NCBI GenBank assembly: GCA_963678675.1
Contig: OY783196.1
Span: forward strand, 29,056,827-29,120,826
DNA length: 64,000 nt
Direction of reading: 5' to 3'
From: Xiphydria camelus
Lineage: Eukaryota; Arthropoda; Insecta; Hymenoptera; Xiphydriidae
Shown: positions 11,905 through 23,008 of the stretch, in pieces
How positions within the stretch are numbered: the first letter of the stretch is position 1
Layout of the letters: every line of letters starts with the position of its first letter
Made by a program: the position numbers and the translations under genes
Notes under the pieces: generated by a model
Database searches by the model: none
Told to the model about the DNA's origin: nothing
Seen by the model: the letters and a program-made list of their open reading frames with translations, nothing else

Positions 11905-12121
11905 TCTTTCTCGCCGCGATATACGAGTTAACAATGAACTACTTTCGTAGAGGACGGCCCGGTTAAAATTACTACGTATTTGTACGAAGGATGAAAAATA
12001 AAATTTTATTTTTCATCCAAATAATGTTTTTTCTTTCATCTTTCGTACAAATGCGTAGTAACTTTAACCGGGTCGTCCTCTACGAAATTAGTTCACTGTT
12101 AACTATATCGCGCCGAGAGAA
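11905..12121. repeat. Long inverted-repeat element (MITE-like)
   Basis: The arms are nearly 100 bases each. The left runs from the CGCCGCGATATA region through GTTAAC and GTAGAGGACG to GTACGAAGGATGAAAAATAA. The right is the reverse complement, ending AGTTCACTGTTAAC and TATATCGCGCCGAG. The centre is AT-rich. No frame is carried. Long perfect stems and absence of coding suggest a foldback MITE or the trace of a palindromic duplication. Confidence 0.7.
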
Positions 12122-13817
12122 GCATGGAGCGATAAATAGTCCAGCTGTATGACTAGGCTCTGCATCGTTTCGGTAGTTTACCCGTAATCGCATTATAAAA
12201 CATGGCATTCGTCATTCTCTGTCAAATATCACGACTTTCCATCAGCAGCGTTTCGTGCGCCGATGAGAGCAAAGGATGACTTGGAAGCTACGTAAGCTCT
12301 TTTCAAGATTTTTTCCGCGTCAACTCTGTCGTAAAGAGACGCGTCGAACGTGCGACGTTCTCGGAAAGTCGTCCTGAGAGGATATTTCTGCGTATTCGTA
12401 TAGGTCAGGAACCAGTGCTGCGAATATATGTGTTGTCTTATCTATTTTTTTTTATAGCAGGTACTTGTCGGCAAACTTCGTACGACGAGATAACGCAACG
12501 TCGAGAGCGACAGTACGGTCGACTTAAGGTGAATTGACACTTATCGGATGCGATACAGCATCATATGATCGTTATACTAAAGGGGCGGTCAAAAGAAAGA
12601 ATTTTTTCGGAATAAATGTTATAATTAAAAAATTGAACTAAATTGGTGAGAGGGAAAATGAAGATATCATTTCGGATAACCAGCATATATCGCTATCTCA
12701 TCTCCGATACTCTCGTATAGTTCAGTTCAGTACGTAAAAAGTACGCGAATAAGTCAATGTCATCAAGGCGCTAGACAGTTCTGTCGCGGTCGAAATCTCG
12801 AACGTTGTATTGCGGGGGCAGTGATCTCGAGCGTGAATGGACAATAGATACGAAACGACCTTTCATCGCAATCACTTACATTCGTACAGCGGATCGGCCA
12901 ATTAATCGTATGTTTAAAGGCAGGTCGTGACCAATTGAGTGCACTTAAGGGGTTGGTACGGCCTCCGGCGACGTTCACGGTGTTGCGCAATGAGCGTACG
13001 ACAGTCAGTGTTAAGTCGAGCGATAAGAGCATATCCAAAATCGCGATAAATCCTTTGGTAGGCCCATGACTCGATAACTGATTGGCGACGTTGTAAGTGC
13101 AAAGATAAAAATTTTCCAGGAGAAAGAATAAACAAGCTGAAAGAAATTTTAATTTCGGCACTCTTAAAACATTTGTTAAATCATCGTCACGAGCTTCACC
13201 AATAATTGGACTTATCAAGAGTTTAACACAAATCTCATAAGATTTTTCAAAGTGCAATCTAAAGCCTTCATAACGCATAGTCTAATTTATCGGTGTCGTT
13301 GCTCATCGATAAAAATATGCGCAGGGCCGAGATAACGCGTACTTTTCTCTCCAGCCAGACCCACACTCGTTGTATAATAATTAGCAAGCAACACTACATC
13401 TTTCTCAACATTGGTATAAAATAACGGCTTATCTTACCGCTTAATGTGAGCGTTGGAAGATATCGGATTTTAAAGCCTTTCTTAAAGAGTCACGTACATA
13501 CAGTGAAGGGTATCACGGATTAATACCTACATATACTCTCTGCACTGTTATACAACTCATATTCGTATTACGTAGTTATAACTACGTCTCTCGGTAGATC
13601 TAGTGCTGGCAGTCCAGTGTGGTATGGTCTCGCGGCCGAGCGAGGAGTTATGTATGGTCGCGCGAAAAATAATAAACCTGTCGTTAATAATAGTACATTT
13701 GAATACCGATTGTCATTAATTTAACAGAATTGACCAGTCACATCGTCGACGCCTATAGAATCGTGAACTGGTCGAACGATAACAGCGAATTCCATTTGTA
13801 CAAAAATATCAGAAGCC
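12122..13817. other. Region upstream of the P450 cluster
   Basis: No recognised gene. A 171-codon minus-strand frame (12763-13278) is the longest but has no identifiable domain. The last few hundred bases must contain the promoter and 5' leader of P450 copy 1; they do not show the upstream module shared by copies 2-4. Confidence 0.45.
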
Positions 13818-15670
13818 ATGTTGGGACTGCTGGAAGTGTCATTTGGCTGTGTCGCAATATTTTTGGCCTTGTATTATTACCTCGCTACGAATTTGGACTT
13901 TTGGAAGGATAGAAATGTTCCGGGGCCAAAACCGGTTCCCCTCTTCGGAAATATCAGAGACGTCATGCTGACCAAAACGTCCATGGGGGATTATCTGAAG
14001 ACGCTCTACGATCGATACAAGGACGAGCCGTTCATCGGGATATTCGCGCAAGGAGAGCCGATACTGATCGTGTGCGACTTGGACCTCGTCAAGGACGTTC
14101 TCATTAAGAACTTCACCACCTTCGAAGACCGCGGTATCACCGTACACCAGGACATCGAGCGACTGTCGGAGCACCTCTTCTTGCTCGAGCCCGAGAGGTG
14201 GCGTCCACTGAGGACGTGTCTCTCGCCGGTCTTCACGTCCGGCAAGATAAAGCAGATGTTCTACCTGTTGCTGGAGTGCGCTGAGGTTTTCGAGAAGAAC
14301 ATCAGCGAGATCGCCGAGAAGAACGAGTCCATCGATATACGGGACCTCACCGCCAATTTTACGACGGACGTCATCGGTAGCTGCGCCTTCGGCTTGAAGA
14401 TGAACGCCATGAGCGGCGAGGAGAGTGAATTTCGAAAGATCGGACGGAAATTTTTTAATGTAAACAGGAAGAAATTCTTCCGGATGATTCTGAGGGAAGG
14501 GTTGCCATCGCTCTACAGGTTCCTCGTGATTCATTGCAATTTTAACAAGGAGAACGAGGAAATCACGGAATTCTTCATCAACATTATGAAGCAAACCGTG
14601 GAACTCAGAGAGAAAAATAATATCGAACGACACGACTTTGTGGATCTACTGATGGAGCTGAGGAATAATCCTAGCAAGGCGGCCAATATCGGTGAGTTCA
14701 GTAACGCGCGCGACGTCGACGAAATCGCTAATACAGTGCCAGAGAAACGATCTCGTTTGCGTTGCTTTGCGCGAATTCTTTCGAAGATTGTATATGACTA
14801 CTGGAAATTTACCATTTGCAGAATTTACCGATTCGTTCATGGCTTGCCAAGCTTTCATATTTTTCCTGGCTGGATTCGAAACCTCCTCGACCACGATAAG
14901 CAACGCCCTTTACGAGATGGCACTAAATACGCGGATCCAGGATAAGGTTCGTCTAGAGATGAAGGAGCAGATGAAGAAGGATGGTGGAAAGCTCACGTAC
15001 GAAGGAATCAAGGAAATGAAGTATCTGGACATGGTCGTTCAAGGTGATTTGAGTAAAGAGTGTGCATTTTTTTTCATAAGAAATATGGATGGTTCCCGTC
15101 GATGATAAGTTCACGTTCTTCGATTGAAATTGATCATCCTTTCAGAAACGTTGAGAAAATATCCAGCGCTTACTTTTCTCACGAGACGAGCGACTGCGAA
15201 TTATACATTTAACGGAACAAAATTAACGATAATGAAGGGTCAACGAGTTTGGATACCAGTTTACGCGATCCAGCGCGATCCCAGCATCTTTCCCAAGCCG
15301 GATATCTTTGATCCGGAAAGATATACTCCGGAAGCTGTAGCGTCGAGGCACGCGATGACCCATTTACCGTTCGGAGATGGGCCCAGAAATTGCATCGGTA
15401 CTTAGTTTGATTAGACGTTTGAATAATTTTTAATATGCGATATTATATGCATATCATGCGGAACGATTGTCGATTAATTGGTTATTTATATTCATTATAG
15501 GCATGAGATTTGGGCTGTACCAAACGAAAGTAGGACTTGTGAAAACTCTGCTACATCATAAGGTCGACGTTTGCGAGAAGACTCCAATTCCATATGTCAA
15601 CGATCCTATGGCGTTCGTGTTGGCACCGATGGGTGGACGGTTGTATCTCAAGATTTCTAAAACGAAATAA
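13818..15670 (+). CDS. Cytochrome P450, CYP6 family (copy 1)
   Basis: Microsomal haem monooxygenase that oxidises small lipophilic substrates; the substrate cannot be read from sequence. Four exons join in frame: 13818-14691, 14822-15043, 15146-15397 and 15501-15670, giving 505 residues, the normal length for the family. The N-terminus is a hydrophobic membrane anchor followed by the proline-rich hinge VPGPKPVP. The C-helix WRPLR lies at about residue 126, the I-helix oxygen-binding motif AGFETSS near 308, ExxR (ETLR) near 366, and the haem-thiolate motif [10 protein letters not shown] near 441-450 with the cysteine intact. Exon joins fall at the same codons as in the three downstream copies. 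It is the most divergent copy and lacks their upstream module. CYP6AS-like by the DFWK/DYWK and PGPKPVP features; the subfamily is an inference. Confidence 0.92.
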
Positions 15671-16934
15671 ATTTCTATCGGTTATAGAGAATTCAAATAT
15701 AGAGGATGTATTGAATAATCACGGGAGGAGAGAGGGGGAGAGATTTTTTTCACGTGCTGATAACCATCATTAAGTCTCTACCTTAATACTCGATTCCAGG
15801 TATTTATCAAAAATATCTGATTGTTCATGAAAGCAGCAAAATTACTCGAATAGCATCGGTATATGATGACTTGTCGTATGCTATAATTTTATATTCAAAA
15901 ACGAAACATGATCCAATTTACAAATTTATTGGACAAACGACGCGATGACCTTCAAATCGGAGATAACATGAGCTTCTTCCTTATTACGTGTGTACAATGG
16001 AGAATATCGGTGCACAGTCACACGAAACTAAAATTAAATTTAATGAGAATAAGAACTTTCTTATTTCAAAATAAGTATAATGCGAAAATTATTATTATAG
16101 TATAATACCTACAATTTGAAAGTAATGTACAGATGATATTCATTTTTAATTGTTTGTCATTTATCACTAACTTTTCCTAGAAGAAAATAATGAATCGTTC
16201 AAAATACGAAAAAGAAATTTTCTTTGCGGTATGATATGTAGAAAATTAAGGATCTAATTATTAAAGATAGTAAGTCTGCAAAAGTCGAGGATAAGATAAG
16301 GTACCTACTCAGAATTCTCCGCGAAGCGCATACGAAAAGTGTTGAAGATGCTATTAATATTTCCGTAAACACGACAAAGAGCGACCGGTGTACCAGAAGG
16401 GTAAGTTATCAATCATTTTCTATAGGATTTATAAAAAGAAACTAATTGATAGAGATATCGTCTATTCGGTATTAATATAATAAATATAAGAACATTTATA
16501 CATACGTACAAAGATAACGATTGTAACGATATCTTATTGGCAGCTAGGATTGATTGTGCAAATCATGTTACACATTCAACCAGATAAGCAAGCGTCACGA
16601 AGCTATTGACGACAGTTCTATCTACGCCGGGAGATCGTACGGACGGAATTTAAGCATATACGAGTTTCGAACAGTTACGTGTATCATTGATAAAAAAATT
16701 AACGCGCAATAAAGAGAAAATAAGTATCTATTAGAAGAGGATACGTAAAGTATGCAAGGAGTATAAGAGGCAGCAGTGCGAGACACACAATTAACGCATG
16801 TAACGAGAAACTTCCTGTATGAGAATGGTACCAGTTCAACTACTCTGACTATACATTCAGTATCGGTATATATCGCAGTACAGTGGTGTACCCCTTAAAG
16901 TTTAGTTAAGGAATAAGGAATATCGAAAGTCAGA
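15671..16934. other. Intergenic spacer between P450 copies 1 and 2
   Basis: AT-rich and non-coding. Its right third (from about 16660) holds the upstream module shared with copies 3 and 4 and with the gene remnant near 19.3 kb, annotated separately. Confidence 0.6.
16660..16934 (+). promoter_or_regulatory. Shared P450 upstream module, copy 2
   Basis: The module has two conserved blocks. The first (about 16660-16795) begins CGAGTTTCGAACAGTTACGT and contains a TATA-like GTATAAGAGG followed by CAGCAGTGCG. The second (about 16835-16934) contains TCAGTATCGGTATATATCGC and leads into GGAATAAGGAATATCGAAAG and the ATG. Matching blocks in the same order precede copies 3 and 4, so they were duplicated with the genes. 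Promoter function and start site are inferred from position. Confidence 0.6.
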
Positions 16935-18725
16935 ATGATTCTATTCGAGGTGCTATGCGGGTTGGCCGTGATACTTTTCGTTTTGTATTATTACCTCACG
17001 TCTACCTTCGACTATTGGAAAATCCGAGGAGTTGCGGGTCCCAAGCCGGTTCCAATTTTTGGAACTGCAAGTGACGTCATGAGGGCTAAATACTCGATAG
17101 GAGATTACATGCTCAAGCTATACAAGAAGTACAAAAATGAGCCGTTCGTTGGTATATTCCTTAGGAGCACACCGGTTTTAATAGTGAAAGATTTGGATTT
17201 CTGTAAGGATGTCCTTATAAAGAACTTTCCCGAATTTGCCTCCCGCGGGATGACCATGCACGAGAAGGTCGAACCACTAGGACAACACCTTTTTGCTCTC
17301 GAACCAGAGAGATGGCGACCACTGAGAACGAAACTTTCGCCTGTTTTTACGTCCGGCAAGATGAAGCAGATGTTCTATCTATTACTGGAGTGTGCAGAGG
17401 ACTTTGAAAAGTACATAAACAGAATTTCCGAAAAGTGTGAGATCGTCGACGTGCGGGATTTGACTGCAAAATTCTCGACCGACGTCATTGGCAGTTGCGC
17501 CTTCGGCTTGAAAACGAACGCTATAAACGACGAGGAGAGTGAATTCCGGAAGATGGGAAAGAGGGCTTTTCAGGTAGACAGCTCAAAGTTCATTAAGGCA
17601 CTCATAAGAGAAGGGATGCCTTGGTTGTTTAATTTTCTTGCGGTTTACTGTCGCATCGATATGGCGGACAGGGAACTTCATAACTTCTTCGTCAATTCCA
17701 TAAAGCAAACTGTGAAACTTAGGGAAAGTAGCAAGGTTTTGCGGCATGACTTTGTAGATCTACTCGTAGAATTGAAAAATGATCCCAGCAAGCTTGGAGA
17801 TATTGGTAAACTGAGCTGATTGCATTCATATTATATACCAGCGTGATTATGCGATTTCATCTGACAGATGTGGCTTAAACTTATGATCTTTAGAGTTCAC
17901 TGATGAATTTATGGCTTCTCAAGCTTTCGTATTTTTTGCGGCCGGGTTCGAAACCTCCTCGACCACGATGAGCAACGCTCTTTACGAGATGGCGCAAAAT
18001 AGTCCAATTCAGGACAAGGTTCGTCTAGAGATGAATGAGCAGATCAAGAAGGACGATGGAAAGCTCACGTATGAGGGAATCAAGAACATGAAGTATCTGG
18101 ACATGGTTGTTCAAGGTAATTTCAATGAGGAGCTCGAACTCCTCGATGACAGCGAATACGACATAGTAAGATACGTTCATGGTCGTTAGGTATCTAAAAT
18201 TAAACATTCTTTCAGAAACGTTGAGAAAATATCCACCATTACCATTCCTCATGAGGCAAACAACCACGGACTATACTTTCAACGGGACTAAATTGACGAT
18301 ACCGAAGGGTCAAATAGTTTGGATACCTATTAATGGGATTCAGCGTGATCCTAACATATTTCCTAAACCGGATTATTTCGATCCGGAAAGATTCACTCCG
18401 GAGGCTATCGCTTCCAGACATCCGATGTGCCATTTACCATTTGGGGATGGCCCGAGAAATTGCATTGGTACCTCTTTTTTCGTAAATTTTCTTACTTGTA
18501 ATTGATATTATAGCGCTTACATAAATTATCGATTAATTGAACATTTACATTTACCCTATAGGTATGAGATTAGGATTGTGCCAAACGAAAGTTGGACTTA
18601 TCAAGATTTTACAAAATCACAAGGTCGAAGTTTGTAAACAAACTCAAATTCCATATTTGATCGATAACAAGTCTTTCTTTATACAGCCGTTAGGTGGGAA
18701 AATTTATCTCAAGCTAACCAAGTGA
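16935..18725 (+). CDS. Cytochrome P450, CYP6 family (copy 2)
   Basis: Intact paralogue, 502 residues. Exons are 16935-17805, 17894-18115, 18216-18467 and 18562-18725, with the same intron phases as copy 1. The membrane anchor is followed by the DYWK segment and the hinge VAGPKPVP, where the usual first proline is alanine. The C-helix (WRPLR), I-helix (AGFETSS), ExxR (ETLR) and haem-binding [10 protein letters not shown] are all present. The protein starts MILFEVLCGL where copy 3 starts [10 protein letters not shown]. Exon 1 is very close to copy 3 at nucleotide level, so the duplication is recent. Location: ER membrane, working with NADPH-P450 reductase (family knowledge). Confidence 0.92.
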
Positions 18726-19254
18726 AAATACAATTTCTTATTATGTATGTATGCGTAAACAAAGTATTAAATGTTAATAATCACCCTTATTATATAATAT
18801 TGATTAATTGCTTTATGGAAACTAGATTATCACGGCATTGGTACTGATTGTTCTTTATTTCTTACTCGACAATGAAAATGTATCTAATTATGATCGCAAA
18901 GACTTTTACGTTAAATATTTAATTGTACGCGAACGATATTTTCGACTCCAATGCTTACATCGTACATGTGTAAAGAAAATAAAAGGAAACGCTACATTAT
19001 TGCTCGCCTCCTCGTTATTACTTCAGGAATGGGAAATTGAGAAAGAAATTAAATCGATATAAAACGTAATCCGAAATAGATGGCTTTAAATGGTAATGAA
19101 AGCTTGCTTATTAACCAGACTGGAAGTGGATATGAGACGATGCATTAGTTGGGCAATCGGTGGGTGGTAACGTTTATTATGCTTGTTTAATAATAAGAAG
19201 CTCGGTCTCATCAAGTTTTTTCCCATAAGTTATCAATTTTCATCAACAGGACTT

Positions 19255-19400
19255 AAAGTTTTGAGTTTCGAACAGAGTTATTTGTATCGTCGATAAAAGA
19301 ATTAATATGCAGTGAAATGGAAATGATTATCTAGGAGAATACTTAAAGTGTGCATGTAATATAAAAGGCAGAAGTGTGATATAATATACGTATATGTATA
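19255..19400 (+). promoter_or_regulatory. Orphaned P450 upstream module
   Basis: This segment matches the first block of the upstream modules of copies 2-4: GAGTTTCGAACAGAGTTATT, then CTAGGAGAATACTTAAAGTG and a good TATA box (TATAAAAG, 19360-19367) followed by GCAGAAGTGTG. It lies in front of only a short P450 fragment, so it has lost its gene. It may still start transcription. Confidence 0.55.
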
Positions 19401-19562
19401 GAGAGTAAGAGTTGCCCAAAAGGGAGGATCGGTGTACGGCCCATTGTTCCCCAATTAGTTGATCAAGTATTTCCTCGTAACGAGTGTAAAAGCCTTCGTC
19501 ACAATGAGAAACTTGATCAAGCAGGAAGAAAACAATGAAACTTCTCAACGTTAGTCGCTTTC

Positions 19563-19724
19563 TTCTGTTTTCGCGTCCGGCAAGATGAAGCAGATGTTCT
19601 ATCTATTATCGGAGCGTGCCGACGCCTTTGAAAAGCGCATAAGCGAAATTGCCGAGAAGGGCGAGACCGTTGACATGTTGGATTTGACCGCGAATTTTTC
19701 GTCCAACGTATTGACAGTTGGCAG
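19563..19724 (+). pseudogene. P450 remnant (fragment of CYP6 exon 1)
   Basis: The fragment corresponds to the part of exon 1 just after the C-helix: residues like [12 protein letters not shown] and, further on, the segment matching [10 protein letters not shown] of copy 3. The beginning of the gene is missing, the conserved CECAE-type stretch has drifted, and the end breaks up near the position of DVIGS with frame-shifting differences. No exon 2-4 equivalents follow before copy 3. It is a truncated relic of a further tandem copy. Confidence 0.85.
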
Positions 19725-19944
19725 AAGATTTGTTAAAATTACACTTATGTAAGCAGATAACGGTTATTGCAATACAACAATAACAATACGCATCATTTCT
19801 CGCAAGGAAATGTTTTATCTCATTAGATACCGGATCTGATTGTGCAAGTCATCGTCTCAGGTCAGATATATTACACGCGGCAGATCGCTCGCGAAGCAGT
19901 GAATGGAAAGTCCACCAACGTTGAGATGTCGCGTAGACGACGTT

Positions 19945-20211
19945 AAAGCGTATGAGTTCCGAACAGAGTTACGCATATCATCGATTAAAAAATTAACATA
20001 CAGTAAATTGAAAATTATTCTCTAGGAGAATACTTAAACGGTGTGTGAAATACAAGAAGCATAAGTGTGATGCAATATATACATTTCTTGTGGGAAAGTT
20101 GTGCATAAAAGTAGCGTCTTTGACTCTGACTGTACCACTCAGTATCGGTATACATCGCAGTACGGCGGTGCGACTCTCCAAGACAAGTGGAATAAGGAAT
20201 ACTGAGTCACG
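19945..20211 (+). promoter_or_regulatory. Shared P450 upstream module, copy 3
   Basis: Block one (about 19945-20090) begins GAGTTCCGAACAGAGTTACG and includes CTAGGAGAATACTTAAACGG. Block two (about 20115-20211) includes TCAGTATCGGTATACATCGC and GTACGGCGGTGCGACTCTCC. The TATA-like position reads TACAAGAAGC and is weaker than in the other copies. Confidence 0.6.
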
Positions 20212-21993
20212 ATGACTCCGTTCGAGGTGCTAAGCGGATTGATCGTGATACTTTTCGTTTTGTATTATTACCTCACGTCTACCTTTGACTATTGGAAAAT
20301 TCGAGGTGTACCGGGTCCCAAGCCGGTTCTAATTTTCGGAACTATCAGTCGTGTCATGAGAGCTAAATTGTCGATTGGAGACTACTTGGCTACAGTATAC
20401 AGCGAATACAAAGAAGAGCCGTTCGTTGGTATATTCCTTAGGCGAAAACCGGTTTTAGTAGTGAATGATCTGGATTTCTGTAAGGATGTCCTTATAAAGA
20501 ACTTTTCCGAATTTGCCTCTCGCGGGATCACCCTGCACGACAAGGTCGAACGACTAGGACAACATCTTTTTGCTCTCGAGCCAGAGAGATGGCGACCACT
20601 GAGAACGAAGCTTTCGCCTGTTTTTACGTCCGGCAAGATGAAGCAGATGTTCTATCTATTACTGGAGTGCGCAGAGGCCTTTGAAAAGTACATAAACGAA
20701 ATTGCCGAGAAGGGTGAGACTGTCGACGTGCGGGATTTGACTGCAAAGTTCTCGACCGACGTCATTGGCAGTTGCGCCTTCGGCTTGAAAATGAACGCTA
20801 TAAGCGACGAGGAGAGTGAATTCCGGAAGATGGGAAAGAGTGTTTTTCAGGTAGACAGGTCGAAGTTCATCAAGAGACTCGTGAGAGAAGCAATACCTTG
20901 GCTGTATGATTTTCTAGCAATTTACTGTCACGTCGACATGGCGGACAGGGAGCTTCAGAAATTCTTTATTAATTCCATAAGGCAAGCCATCAAGCATAGA
21001 GAAAGCAGCGAGGTTTTACGGCACGATTTTGTAGACCTGTTGATGGAACTGAAAAATGATTCCAGCAAACTTGGAGATATTGGTAATACGAGCTGATTGT
21101 ACCGGTACTACATATACGTTGGTGTTATTACGTCGTTTGCTTCAACAGACGTGGACGAAACTTATGATTTTCAGAGTTTACTGATGACCTTATGGCCGCG
21201 CAAGCTTTTGTATTTTTTGTGGCTGGGTTCGAAACCTCCTCGACCACGATGAGCAACGCCCTTTACGAGATGGCGTTAAATACTCGGGTTCAGGACAAGG
21301 TTCGTCTAGAAATACAAGAGCAGATGAAGAAGGATGGCGGAAAGCTGACGTACGATGGAGTCAAGGAAATGAAGTATCTGGACATGGTCGTTCAAGGTAA
21401 TCCGAATAAAGAGATCGTATTCCTTGACGAAGAATAGTATAGTAAGGTATGTTCATGATCATCAACTGAAATTTGTTATTCTTTCAGAAACATTGAGAAA
21501 ATATCCACCTGTAACATTCCTCATGAGGCAGACAACCACAGACTATACTTTCAACGGGACTAAATTGACGATACCGAAAGGTCAAGCAGTTTGGATACCT
21601 ATTTATGCGATTCAACGTGATCCTAAGATATTTCCTAAACCGGATTACTTCGATCCGGAAAGATTCACTCCGGAGGCTATCGCTTCGAGACATCCGATGT
21701 GCCATTTACCATTTGGGGATGGCCCGAGAAATTGCATTGGTACCTCTTTTTTCTAAATTTTCTTTTCTATAATTGATATTATTAATAAATGAATTATTGA
21801 TTAATTGGAAATTTATATTTTCCCTGTAGGTATGAGATTTGGATTGTACCAAACGAAAGTTGGACTTATTAAGATTTTGAATAATCACAAGGTCGAAACT
21901 TGCGAACAAACTCAAATTCCATATGTGAACGATAACAAGGCTTTTCTACTGCAGCCGTTAGGTGGGAAAATTTATCTCAAAATAGTTAAGTGA
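20212..21993 (+). CDS. Cytochrome P450, CYP6 family (copy 3)
   Basis: Intact paralogue of 502 residues. Exons 20212-21082, 21175-21396, 21488-21739 and 21830-21993 have the same lengths as those of copy 2 (871, 222, 252, 164 bases). The N-terminal anchor, the hinge VPGPKPVL, C-helix WRPLR, I-helix AGFETSS, ETLR and the haem motif [10 protein letters not shown] are all present. From the start of exon 2 through the I-helix the DNA is almost identical to copy 4 and in exon 1 it is closest to copy 2, so the copies look mosaic. Role as for the family: membrane-bound oxidation of hydrophobic compounds. Confidence 0.92.
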
Positions 21994-23008
21994 AAATGTG
22001 ATTCATCTTTATATATTCGTAAAGAAAGTATTAAATGTTAATCGTTGTTATCAGATAATATTCATTAAATATTTTATGGAAATTAAATTGTCGTGATGCT
22101 GATTGTTGATTGTACTTCATAACTTATTCAGCTACGAGTATAACTAATCATGATCGTATTGATTTTTACGGCAAATATTTAATTATGTGTGTACGATATT
22201 CCAGGCTTTAATGCTTACGTCGTAGGTATGTAATAAATGCAGTGGAGTATAAAGTGTTCCATTCTCTGTGCATACTACAAAATTCGGAACAGTTGTTAAT
22301 GGCATGTAGATTATGTAATCCGATACACAGTCACCATTAAGGCGAAATGAAATAGGAAGACAAATTTTTCGATTTTTAAATGAGCATTAAGTATGTAAAA
22401 TTTATTACAGTATAATACTTATAGCTTTAAAATAATATAGAGCTATTATTAACTTTGAATTCTGTGCTATTTATGATAAACTACGCACATTTGCATAAAA
22501 ATAAGGAAAAGAATATTCTGCTCGAAGAAAAAAATTAATCAATTAAGATAAGAAAGAATCATTTTAGTGTAATCAAAAAAAAATGTTGTTTCACGGAGGA
22601 ATATATCTACATTATCTTATCATTTATTAGAATTAGTGGTGGAAGTCATCGTGTCTAGATAAATAAGATTCACGAAGCAGAGCAAGTAGTAGTTTTACGA
22701 CCAACGTCGAAACACGTGTGGTCGGAATTAAAGTGTACTAGTTTCAAATAGAGTTACGTGTATTATCGAGAAAAGAATTGATGTGCGGTATAATGAAAGT
22801 CAGTGTCTAGGAGAATGCGTAATGTACATTTATAAATAAGGTAAGAGTTAGCAGTGCGACGTAATATATATATACATGTATAGATATTTTTCCGTGTGTG
22901 AGAATTATAATAAATAACTCCGACCATACGCTCCTAGTGTCGGTACATATCGCGGTGCGGCGGTGCGACTCTTCAATATAAGTTAAGGAATAAGGAATTC
23001 CGAAAGTC
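21994..23008. other. Spacer between P450 copies 3 and 4
   Basis: AT-rich and non-coding. The right part (22735-23008) is the upstream module of copy 4. No remnant of another gene was seen. Confidence 0.55.
22735..23008 (+). promoter_or_regulatory. Shared P450 upstream module, copy 4
   Basis: Block one begins TAGTTTCAAATAGAGTTACG and contains CTAGGAGAATGCGTAATGTA and a TATA-like TATAAATA (22831-22838) before GCAGTGCG. Block two contains GTGTCGGTACATATCGCGGT and TGCGACTCTTCAATATAAG, then GGAATAAGGAATTCCGAAAG before the ATG. The module is well preserved although the gene is interrupted. Confidence 0.6.

Larger units (their letters stand above)
18726..20211. other. Spacer holding a P450 remnant
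   Basis: Between copies 2 and 3 the spacer carries the remains of a fifth copy (upstream module about 19255-19400, coding fragment 19563-19724) and then the upstream module of copy 3. The remainder is AT-rich and non-coding. Confidence 0.6.

Noticed and set aside
12763..13278. 171-codon minus-strand frame
   Set aside because: Longest frame upstream of the P450 block, but no domain, no splice context and no recognised similarity; kept only as an unlikely possibility.
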